Below, in pieces: positions 33,329-39,654 of a stretch of DNA of 64,000 bases. The notes below the pieces were generated by a model. It was not told where the DNA came from. It was given only the letters and a program-made list of their open reading frames with translations, and searched no databases. Position numbers and translations under genes: made by a program. Where the stretch lies: contig NZ_JACDUR010000002.1 of the NCBI RefSeq assembly GCF_013761175.1, positions 1 through 64,000 of the forward strand, read 5' to 3'. Source of the stretch: Nonomuraea soli (GTDB lineage: Bacteria > Actinomycetota > Actinomycetes > Streptosporangiales > Streptosporangiaceae). Position 1 is the stretch's first letter. The number at the start of each line of letters is the position of its first letter.

Positions 33329-33353
33329 GTGTAGAGGGCCGATGGGCGGGTAC
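33329..33353 (+). promoter_or_regulatory. SigB-like promoter of the ferritin-like/hemerythrin operon
   Basis: GTGT (33329-33332), a 15-nt spacer and GGGTAC (33348-33353) fit the SigB-type consensus exactly (GNNT-N14-16-GGGTAC). CGGGTACG (33347-33354) is also the left arm of an 8-bp inverted repeat whose right arm CGTACCCG is at 33386-33393. A divergent or folded structure is therefore possible. Confidence 0.6.
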
Positions 33354-33478
33354 GGGCCGCGTTCAGCACAAAAGCGCGCTGACCTCGTACCCGGTCGAGA
33401 ACCGTCGTCGGCAGGTCAACGCTGTCCCGCCCGTCGCGCGGCTCTCGTCCCGGACCATGGGCGATCAAGGACGAGAAC

Positions 33479-34681
33479 GTGACATTCAACCCTCTCCGCG
33501 AGCGGGGCATCCCGCTGGACAAGCAGCTGCGCAACTGGCGTGAGCTGAACGTCACCCCCATCGACCCTGACCACGTCGATCCCTACACGCGGTGCCGCAT
33601 CATCGCGATGAACGGCATCGAGGTCGAATCCATCATGTTCAGCCATCAGCTGGCCAGGCACTGCCCGAGCGTCGAGCTCAAGCAGCAGCTCGCGCAGGTG
33701 CGCTACATCGAGGCGCAGCAGCAGAAGGTGGTCAACTGGCTCCTGCCGGGGCTGGCCTCCGTGCTGGAGACCACGATCGCCTACGAGCAGGTGGCGGTCG
33801 ACCTCACCGCGTGGGTGGCCCGCATGGAGCCCGACCCGTACCTGCAGCAGGCCTACCAGTTCGGCGTGCTGGAGGACTTCGACCACCTCTACCGGTACGC
33901 CAACCTGTACGAACTCATCGAGCACCGCAAGGCCCAGAAGATCGTCGACGGCCTGACCGAGGTCATGCCGGGCCGCCCGACGCCACGCCACCACCGCCAC
34001 CCGATCGACAACGTGCGCGAGCCGTACGACAAGAGCTCGGCCGCGCCCATCTCCAAGCTGCACGCGCTCACGATCATGGCGGCCGAGCAGCAGACGATGA
34101 ACTTCTACATGAACGTCGGACCGACGTACATGGAGCCGATCGCCCGCCGGCTCTACCAGGAGATCGGTCTCATCGAGGAGGAGCACGTCACCCACTACGA
34201 GTCGCTCGTCGACCCGGGCGAGACGTGGTGGGAGCAGCTCGTCAACCACGAGTACAACGAGTGCTACCTCTACCACTCGTTCATGGAGACCGAGTCCGAC
34301 CCCAAGGTGAAGGCCATCTGGGAGCTGCACCTGAACATGGAACTGGAGCACCTGCGGCTGGCCGTCGAGCTGTTCAAGAAGCACGACACCCGCGACGTGC
34401 AGGAAATCGTCGCCCCGCGGATGCCGGAGCCGGTCACCTTCGAGCCGAACAAGGCCTACCTGCGCGAGCTGATCGCCACCCAGATCGACTACACCACCAT
34501 CGGCACCGGCTACGTCCAGGAAGCCCACGAGCGGTTCGAGAAACTCCAGGAAGCCCTGATGGGAGGCGAGCCGGCACCGTCCGACCAGGTGCTCGAGGAG
34601 AACCGCGGCAAGGCGGGCGAGGAGTACCGGCTGGAGACAGAAGGAGCCCACCCCGTCTTCCCCCTGAGGAGCGGCTCATGA
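33479..34681 (+). CDS. Tandem ferritin-like diiron protein (unknown function)
   Basis: This 400-residue soluble, helical protein has no motif of a named enzyme. Two four-helix ferritin-like units can be traced from acidic/His helices. The first spans about 45-145 (NGIEVESIMFSHQ, RYIEAQQQKVV, AYEQVAVDL, LEDFDHLYRY). The second spans about 205-300 (MAAEQQTMNFY, GLIEEEHVTHYE, NHEYNECYLYHS, NMELEHLRLAVEL). Each offers E and E/DxxH ligands enough for a diiron site. It starts with GTG and overlaps the hemerythrin gene (ATGA). The SigB-like promoter and partner suggest oxygen, peroxide or iron handling under stress (inference). Confidence 0.75.
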   Translation: MTFNPLRERGIPLDKQLRNWRELNVTPIDPDHVDPYTRCRIIAMNGIEVESIMFSHQLARHCPSVELKQQLAQVRYIEAQQQKVVNWLLPGLASVLETTIAYEQVAVDLTAWVARMEPDPYLQQAYQFGVLEDFDHLYRYANLYELIEHRKAQKIVDGLTEVMPGRPTPRHHRHPIDNVREPYDKSSAAPISKLHALTIMAAEQQTMNFYMNVGPTYMEPIARRLYQEIGLIEEEHVTHYESLVDPGETWWEQLVNHEYNECYLYHSFMETESDPKVKAIWELHLNMELEHLRLAVELFKKHDTRDVQEIVAPRMPEPVTFEPNKAYLRELIATQIDYTTIGTGYVQEAHERFEKLQEALMGGEPAPSDQVLEENRGKAGEEYRLETEGAHPVFPLRSGS

Positions 34682-35238
34682 GCGGCAGGGAGGAAGGCGA
34701 CGTCGTCGACCTGCTGCTGCGTCAGCACGCGCTGATCCGCGACCTGTTCGACGAGGTCGAGCAGGCCACACCCGAGCGGCGTCCGGAGGCGTTCACCCGG
34801 CTGGTCCGCCTGCTGGCCGTCCACGAGACCGCCGAGGAGGAGGTCGTTCACCCCTGGGTCCGCAAGCTGGACGGCGGCGAGGGCGTCGTCGAGGACCGGC
34901 TCGCCGAGGAGCACGAGGCCAAGCAGCTGCTCGCCCAGCTCGACAAGGACGGGCCGGAGGCGCCCGACTTCCTGGAGCGCCTGCTGTTGCTGCGCGCGGC
35001 GGTCAGCGCGCACGCCACGAGCGAGGAACGCTACGAGTTCAACCAGCTGCGCGCGCACACCAGCGCGGCGCAGCGCCGCGCGATGGGAGCGGGGGTCAAG
35101 GCGGCCGAGGCCATGGCGCCCACGCACCCGCATCCCGGGACGGAGTCGGCGACCAAGAACCTGCTGGCCGGGACGCCGGTGGCGATGATGGACCGGGCCC
35201 GGGACGTCATCAGGCGGGCCATGGGCAAGCAGCCCTGA
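34678..35238 (+). CDS. Hemerythrin-like (HHE) domain protein
   Basis: This 186-residue protein has a hemerythrin four-helix bundle supplying the usual diiron ligands: RQHALIRDLFDEVE, VHETAEEEVVHP, AEEHEAKQLLAQL and SAHATSEERYEFNQL. A C-terminal extension (about 130-186) is low in motifs and basic at the end. It is translationally coupled to the ferritin-like protein, an unusual pairing of two diiron folds. Hemerythrin-like proteins in actinomycetes bind oxygen, nitric oxide or peroxide and affect oxidative-stress responses. A GC-rich hairpin follows. Confidence 0.9.
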   Translation: MSGREEGDVVDLLLRQHALIRDLFDEVEQATPERRPEAFTRLVRLLAVHETAEEEVVHPWVRKLDGGEGVVEDRLAEEHEAKQLLAQLDKDGPEAPDFLERLLLLRAAVSAHATSEERYEFNQLRAHTSAAQRRAMGAGVKAAEAMAPTHPHPGTESATKNLLAGTPVAMMDRARDVIRRAMGKQP

Positions 35239-35270
35239 CCACGCCCCGTCTGCGGTGAAGACCACGGAAG

Positions 35271-35300
35271 GGGGCCGGCCCGGACGACCCGGCCGGCCCT
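35271..35300 (+). terminator. Hairpin after the hemerythrin gene
   Basis: GGGCCGGCC (35272-35280) and GGCCGGCCC (35291-35299) form a 9-bp GC-only stem with a 10-nt loop, 33 nt after the stop codon. It lacks a T-run but is very stable. Confidence 0.5.
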
Positions 35301-35304
35301 CGCC

Positions 35305-35329
35305 GTTCGCTCCGGTGATGAGGGGGTAG
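35305..35329 (+). promoter_or_regulatory. Possible SigB-like promoter of the small membrane-protein gene
   Basis: GTTC (35305-35308), 15 nt and GGGTAG (35324-35329). The -10 core matches the other three sites; the -35 keeps GTT but not the fourth T. It is about 60 bp before the ATG at 35392. Confidence 0.35.
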
Positions 35330-35391
35330 GCGCAGCCCGACAGCGCGGGTCCGGCGGACCGGCGCCGGGTGCACTGTTCTGTGGAGGTGAG

Positions 35392-35595
35392 ATGGATCGG
35401 CGAAAGCAGGACGATCACGTGCCCGCCCAGCCTCAAGGTCCGGTGGCCGCACGGGCGCGCGAGGTGCTGGCCAGGCTGGGAAGCCATCGCAGCCCCGCTG
35501 AGCGACGCGCCGACGCCGAGTTCTTCCTGGCGGGCGTGCTGGTGCTCGCCGCGTTGATCGGGCTGGCCGTCGGGCGCAGACGCCGCCGCGCGTGA
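35392..35595 (+). CDS. Small single-pass membrane protein
   Basis: This 67-residue protein of unknown function has a basic, hydrophilic N-terminal half, then one membrane helix (FFLAGVLVLAALIGLAVG) and a cytoplasmic RRRRRA tail. It is real rather than chance: a full GGAGGTGAG ribosome site stands directly before the ATG and the composition is right for a tail-anchored protein. It sits between the stress operon and an STAS gene, with a SigB-like promoter candidate. Its last codons and stop are repeated 39 bp downstream. Confidence 0.65.
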   Translation: MDRRKQDDHVPAQPQGPVAARAREVLARLGSHRSPAERRADAEFFLAGVLVLAALIGLAVGRRRRRA

Positions 35596-35637
35596 TCGCA
35601 ACGAGCCGCCGAGAGCTGACGCCGCCGCGCGTGATCG
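35579..35637. repeat. Direct 20-bp repeat spanning the small gene's stop codon
   Basis: GACGCCGCCGCGCGTGATCG occurs at 35579-35598 and again, perfectly, at 35618-35637. The first copy contains the last codons and TGA of the small membrane-protein gene; the 39-bp period keeps the copy in frame after the stop. It looks like a recent local duplication. Confidence 0.8.
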
Positions 35638-36003
35638 TCAGGCGCCGGCGGGCAGCCCTTCCCCCGCCACAGCCCGGAGCGCCTGCTCGACGCTCGAGTG
35701 CGGGCGCAGCACCGGGAGCAGGCCGGTGATCTGCAGCAGCCGGTGGACGTGCGGGTGCGGGTCGGCCAGATGGAATCCCCTGCCCTCGTCCTTGGCGAGG
35801 TTGTAGGCGGTGAGCAGGGCCTTCAGCCCGGTGCTGTCGAGGAAGCCCAGCTCCCTAAGGTCGAGGATCAGCGCTCCGCCGTGGTGCCTGGCTTCGTCGA
35901 GAGCGGCTGCCAGCGCCGCGGCGTTGGTGGCGTCGACCTCTCCGCAGGGACGGATGACGGTGCCGCGTGGCACCCGCTCCGAGGTGAGCATCAGGCTGGT
36001 CAT
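35638..36003 (-). CDS. STAS-domain anti-sigma-factor antagonist
   Basis: This 121-residue SpoIIAA/RsbV-like antagonist shows the complete STAS pattern: GTVIRPCGEVDATNAAALAAALDEA, ALILDLRELGFLDSTGLKALL with the phosphorylatable Ser in DSTG, and a closing helix. Such proteins release a SigB/SigF-type factor by binding an RsbW-like kinase, which is not in the window. This fits the SigB-like promoters of nearby stress genes. Its leader contains a very stable hairpin (36032-36054). It is divergent from a winged-helix regulator, with which it shares a TAGTCTA promoter palindrome (36096-36102). Confidence 0.9.
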   Translation of the reverse strand: MTSLMLTSERVPRGTVIRPCGEVDATNAAALAAALDEARHHGGALILDLRELGFLDSTGLKALLTAYNLAKDEGRGFHLADPHPHVHRLLQITGLLPVLRPHSSVEQALRAVAGEGLPAGA

Positions 36004-36031
36004 CGCAGTCGGCCCTCACTGTTGTCCGAGC

Positions 36032-36054
36032 CTCGTCCCCCTTCGGGGGACGAG
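36032..36054 (-). promoter_or_regulatory. Very stable hairpin in the STAS gene leader
   Basis: CTCGTCCCCC and GGGGGACGAG pair perfectly over 10 bp around TTC, 29 bp before the STAS start. There is no T-run. It may protect or attenuate the STAS transcript, or hide nothing more than a stable spacer. Confidence 0.35.
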
Positions 36055-36144
36055 TCGACGCCCATGGTGGTCTCGATACGAGGTGGGATGTCCCGTAGTC
36101 TAATGCCGAAGAAGATTTCATGAAAGACGATTCGCTGTGCGGAG

Positions 36145-36477
36145 ATGGCCGTGGGAACCCTGAGGGACGGTTCTTCCTGGACGTTCTTGACCCATCACGC
36201 GCGCGTCCTGCTGGAGATCGCGCGTGACCCCGGGGTACGGCTGCGCGACGTCGCCCAGACCATCGGCATCACCGAACGCGCCGTCCAGGGCATCGTCGCC
36301 GACCTGGTCCAGGCCGGTTACGTGACCAGGGACCGGGTCGGGCGCCGCAACCACTACAGCCTCAACCTCGATCGGCACTTCCGCCACCACACCGAGGCCC
36401 ACGCCCCGGTCCGCGCGCTGGTCGAGCTCTTCGCCGGCCTGGAGTCCCTGGTGCAGGGCAAGCCCGCGGATCAGTAG
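36145..36477 (+). CDS. Winged-helix transcriptional regulator (MarR/ArsR-like)
   Basis: This 110-residue protein is essentially one winged helix-turn-helix: WTFLTHHARVLLEIARDPGVRLRDVAQTIGITERAVQGIVADL, then a wing (GYVTRDRVGRRNHYSLN) and a short C-terminal helix. It resembles the single-domain MarR-like HTH proteins common near STAS and stress genes in actinomycetes. GGAG is too close to the ATG to serve as a normal ribosome site. It is divergent from the STAS gene and overlaps the convergent LGFP gene by 7 bp. Confidence 0.82.
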   Translation: MAVGTLRDGSSWTFLTHHARVLLEIARDPGVRLRDVAQTIGITERAVQGIVADLVQAGYVTRDRVGRRNHYSLNLDRHFRHHTEAHAPVRALVELFAGLESLVQGKPADQ

Positions 36478-37067
36478 GGGACCTTGACCGAGGTGACGAT
36501 GCTCCACGGGCCGCAGTCGGAGCTGAAGGTGCCGCGGTCGCAACCCTGGACGATGAAGGCCGCCCTCACGAATCCACCGTGGCCGTTGGAGGTCATGCAG
36601 ACGTCGCCCTGGCACGTCGGGTCCACGGAGTAGGCGCCGCTCCACGGGGTCAGCCGGCCGACCTTGACCTGGGTGGCCTTGCCGCCGTCGATGCTCCAGC
36701 GCACGTTGAAGAAGTCCCAGTCGCGTCCGAGCCCGCTCCAGCGGAAGACGGCCTTGCCGTTCGCGTAGTAGGCGCGGACCAGGGCGGCGCCGCCGAGGTT
36801 GGGCGACCACACGATCTTGCCGTTGCGGAACTGCTGGTAGGAGCCCTGCTTGCCGGCGTAGCCGTACTCCTTGGTGGTCGGGCAGCCGTAGATGCTGCGC
36901 TCGCCGCCGTTGGAGCGCCACAGGTCGCCGACGAGGCTGCCGGCGGGCGCTTCGAGGGAGGGGTCGCAGGCCGACGCGGCGGCGGGCAGGGCGCTGATGG
37001 CGATGGCCGTCGCGGCGGTTCCCAGAGCGGTGGCGAGGCCGAGGAGAGCGCGGGCGGTGTGCGGCAT
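36471..37067 (-). CDS. Secreted LGFP-repeat-like protein
   Basis: This 198-residue exported protein has a signal peptide of about 32 residues (ending AAASA). The body resembles LGFP repeat modules that bind the cell wall (SIYGCPTTKEYGY, GSYQQFRNGKIVWSP, GKAVFRWSGLGRDWDFF), followed by a second segment with four Cys (DPTCQGDVCMTSN; QGCDRGTFSSDCGPW) likely forming two disulphides. AAAGGA precedes the ATG. It is probably wall-associated. No enzymatic motif is seen. Confidence 0.75.
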   Translation of the reverse strand: MPHTARALLGLATALGTAATAIAISALPAAASACDPSLEAPAGSLVGDLWRSNGGERSIYGCPTTKEYGYAGKQGSYQQFRNGKIVWSPNLGGAALVRAYYANGKAVFRWSGLGRDWDFFNVRWSIDGGKATQVKVGRLTPWSGAYSVDPTCQGDVCMTSNGHGGFVRAAFIVQGCDRGTFSSDCGPWSIVTSVKVPY

Positions 37068-37163
37068 CGGAGTGGTCCTTTCGGGGGATGCGGTTGATGC
37101 TCCATGTGTAAGCCGGACCGCTTTCACTGCGACGACAGGGAGTTGCGAGGAGCTTGCAGAGCG

Positions 37164-38891
37164 CTAGGAGAGTCGCCGCCTGACGTGTTTCCACAGCGCG
37201 AAGGAGACGGCCGCGGCCACGACCATGGCGGCCGTCATCCTGAGGAACTGGCTCCACCGGTCGAGCTCGGCCGTGACGACGGCGATCACCACCCACATCC
37301 CGAACAGGGCGGTGAACAGGACGGTCCAGGTGCGGGGGCGGGCGTTGAGCAGTTCGGCGCCGTCCAGCGACGGGATCGGCAGCAGGGCGAACAGCGCGGT
37401 CTCCAGGATGACCACGGTGATCGTCTTGCAGAACAGGTTGTCCGTCCCGGCCGCCCACCAGAGGGCCGCCGACGCCGCTGCGACCGCCAGCGTGGCGCAG
37501 GCTCCCCAGGCGATGCCTTCCGCCCGCCGGTGGCGGGCCGACAACGGGGTACGGTCCCCGAGGGTGAAGACGCCGACGAGGCCGTAGAAGTAGCCGGGGT
37601 TCAGCTGGAGGAGTGCCGACAGGATGGCCGCCACCGCCGCGAACACCAGCCCGGAAGGGACGAACGCGAAGCCGCCCAGCGAGGCGCGCCGCACCTCCCG
37701 CCAGTGGGCCGTCAGCGCGTAGGTCACCAGGGCGATCGCGGTGCCCGGCACGAAGGCCAGGAGCAGGATGCCGATCTTGTCCCATTGGGGCCGGTGATCG
37801 GCCCACGCGTCGGAGGCCGCCGCGGTCTGCAGGATCGCCGCGACGACGCAGACGGCGACGAAGGCGACCCACGGCCGTTCCGGGACGCGCACCCTGCCGC
37901 GGTGGTGGCTCAGGGCTTCCAGGGCCTTGTTGAACAGGTCCGCCGGGGCCGACAGCGCGGGGAAGCGGCGCGTGCCGTCGCGCCGGGGCAGCAGCCGGTC
38001 GCCGAGCGCCAGCGCGCGGGCGGACAGGAACCCCGCGGTGACCAGGACCGTCATCAGCAGCGCGGCGGTCAGGAGCCACAGGTCGGCGAGCCACGTCCAG
38101 GCGGCTGAGGTGGCCGCCGTGCGCGAGGTGACGGTCAGCTCGGCCGTCGCGCTGACGCCGGCGGAGGCCAGCACGACGGAGACCGGGCCGAGCGAGGTCG
38201 TCCTGGTCGCGCAGGTCACGCGCACGGGGTACGCCCCGGCGCCGGTGTCCTTCGGCACGGTGAAGCGCATCCCGCCGCGGAGCTTGACGCGGTCGCCGTC
38301 GAAGGTCGCGGTGAAGGCGCACCGGCCGGGGAAGCCGGACGGGACGATCCTGACCTGCCCGCCGGGCAGGACGCTGTCCGGCCGGAGCCTGATCGCCGGA
38401 TCCGGCCGCGAGCCGGCCGGGTCGGCCGGGTCGGCGGGATCGGCGGGATCGGCGGGATCGGCGGGATCGGCGGGATCGGCGGGATCGGCGGGATCGGCGG
38501 GATCGGCGGTGTCAGTGGGGTCGGTGTCAGTGGGGTCGGTGTCAGTGGGGTCGGGGTCAGTGGGGTCGGCGGGCGCGGCGACGGTCAGCACGCTGGAGGC
38601 GGTGACGTCGTCCGGCAGGCCCTTCCCGCATTCGAGCGTGACCTTGTGCGCTCCCGGCTCGGCGCTCGCCGGGACGGTGAAGGGGACCTCGGACAGGCGG
38701 CCGTCGCCGAGCTCGCCGCGCATCACCTCGGTGCCGTCCCAGGTGATCCGGTAGGTGTCGTAGGGCTCGCATCTCTCCTCCGCCGTGACGAAGACGACCG
38801 GGTCGCCGGGTCGCGCCGGGTCCGGGCTCACCCGGTCGTCCGGCGACGCCCCTGCGAGCAGGAACGCCGCGGTTGTCAAAGCCAGCCACAT
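37164..38891 (-). CDS. Multi-pass membrane protein with Asp-Pro-Ala repeat and a degenerate M50-like core (unknown)
   Basis: This 575-residue protein starts with a signal/first helix (MWLALTTAAFLLAGAS). An extracellular part with two Ig-like beta regions is split by a low-complexity linker (residues about 106-160, DPTDT units then ten ADP units). A membrane domain of about eight helices (from about 260) ends with a short basic tail. LLPIPSLDGAELL resembles the LDG motif of site-2 proteases (M50), but no HExxH zinc motif is present, so protease activity is unlikely. GGGAGG precedes the ATG at 38891. It is divergent from the Crp/Fnr regulator. Function unknown. Confidence 0.7.
   Translation of the reverse strand: MWLALTTAAFLLAGASPDDRVSPDPARPGDPVVFVTAEERCEPYDTYRITWDGTEVMRGELGDGRLSEVPFTVPASAEPGAHKVTLECGKGLPDDVTASSVLTVAAPADPTDPDPTDTDPTDTDPTDTADPADPADPADPADPADPADPADPADPADPAGSRPDPAIRLRPDSVLPGGQVRIVPSGFPGRCAFTATFDGDRVKLRGGMRFTVPKDTGAGAYPVRVTCATRTTSLGPVSVVLASAGVSATAELTVTSRTAATSAAWTWLADLWLLTAALLMTVLVTAGFLSARALALGDRLLPRRDGTRRFPALSAPADLFNKALEALSHHRGRVRVPERPWVAFVAVCVVAAILQTAAASDAWADHRPQWDKIGILLLAFVPGTAIALVTYALTAHWREVRRASLGGFAFVPSGLVFAAVAAILSALLQLNPGYFYGLVGVFTLGDRTPLSARHRRAEGIAWGACATLAVAAASAALWWAAGTDNLFCKTITVVILETALFALLPIPSLDGAELLNARPRTWTVLFTALFGMWVVIAVVTAELDRWSQFLRMTAAMVVAAAVSFALWKHVRRRLS
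38415..38576 (-). repeat. Coding minisatellite (9-bp and 15-bp units)
   Basis: About eight perfect copies of the 9-bp unit GGCGGGATC follow two GGGTCGGCC variants. Three to four 15-bp units GGTGTCAGTGGGGTC then follow. All units are multiples of three, so copy-number change would lengthen or shorten the protein linker without a frameshift. Confidence 0.9.
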
Positions 38892-38947
38892 CGGGCCAGC
38901 CTCCCGCGAGGCCGGGCAGGCTTCTGCGTCACGCGACGCACTCGGGA

Positions 38948-38953
38948 TAGTCT
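38948..38953 (+). promoter_or_regulatory. -10 element of the leaderless Crp/Fnr promoter
   Basis: TAGTCT lies exactly 6 nt before the GTG at 38960 with no ribosome site between, the hallmark spacing of a leaderless actinobacterial promoter. Confidence 0.5.
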
Positions 38954-38959
38954 GTTTGC

Positions 38960-39643
38960 GTGACGTCCCTCCCGCCGTCAGGATTTCTCGGACACCTCGC
39001 GTCATCCGATCGGCGGGCGCTGCTCGGCGAAGGAGTGGAAGAGAGGTTCCCTCCCCGCGCGACCCTCTGCTTCCAGGGTGAACCCGGCACCAGCGTCATG
39101 CTGATCTTGTCGGGCACGGCGAAGGCCGGCAGGACACTCGCCGACGGCACGCCAACCCTGATGGGACTGTGCGGCGCCGGCGACATCGTGGGGGAGATCT
39201 CGGCGATCGCCGGCGAGGACAGCCCGCGGCTGGCCACGGTCACCGCCGTGGACGAGGTCACCTGCCGCGTGCTGGCGGCCAGCGGCTTCCGCCGCGTGCT
39301 CGACGCCCGTCCGCGGATCTACCGGGCGCTGGCCGCCGTCGCCCACGACCGCCTGCGAAGAGCGGCCGACAAGGAAGCGCTGCAGGCCGCCCACTCCGTG
39401 ACGTGCCGGACGGCGAGGATGTTGCGCGAACTCGCCGTCCGCAACGGCAGGGAGCAGCCCCAGGGCGTGCTCATCACCCTGGCGTTGTCCCAGCTCGACC
39501 TGGCGCTGCTGATCGGAGCCTCACGTGAGGCGGTGGTCAGGGCGCTGGCCGGGCTGCGCTCCGGCGGGATCATCACGACCCGGCGCCGCCAGATCGTCGT
39601 CCGCGACCTCGGCGGCCTGACCCACAGGTGCGCGTGCCGCTGA
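38960..39643 (+). CDS. Crp/Fnr-family transcriptional regulator
   Basis: This 227-residue regulator has an N-terminal cyclic-nucleotide-binding-like beta-roll (FPPRATLCFQGEPGTSVMLILSG, GDIVGEISAIAGEDSPRLATVTA) and a long dimer helix. The C-terminal winged HTH reads LALSQLDLALLIGASREAVVRALAGLRSGGII. The phosphate-binding cassette has GEISAIAGEDSPR, keeping Gly-Glu and Arg, so a cyclic nucleotide may bind. There is no Fe-S Cys cluster, so it is not an FNR-type oxygen sensor. It starts with GTG on a leaderless promoter and is divergent from the M50-like membrane gene. Confidence 0.88.
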   Translation: MTSLPPSGFLGHLASSDRRALLGEGVEERFPPRATLCFQGEPGTSVMLILSGTAKAGRTLADGTPTLMGLCGAGDIVGEISAIAGEDSPRLATVTAVDEVTCRVLAASGFRRVLDARPRIYRALAAVAHDRLRRAADKEALQAAHSVTCRTARMLRELAVRNGREQPQGVLITLALSQLDLALLIGASREAVVRALAGLRSGGIITTRRRQIVVRDLGGLTHRCACR

Positions 39644-39654
39644 GCGGTCCCGCG

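Noticed and set aside
38415..38576. CRISPR or origin-type iterons
   Set aside because: Units of 9 and 15 bp are contiguous, in frame and encode a Pro/Asp linker inside a well-supported membrane-protein gene.
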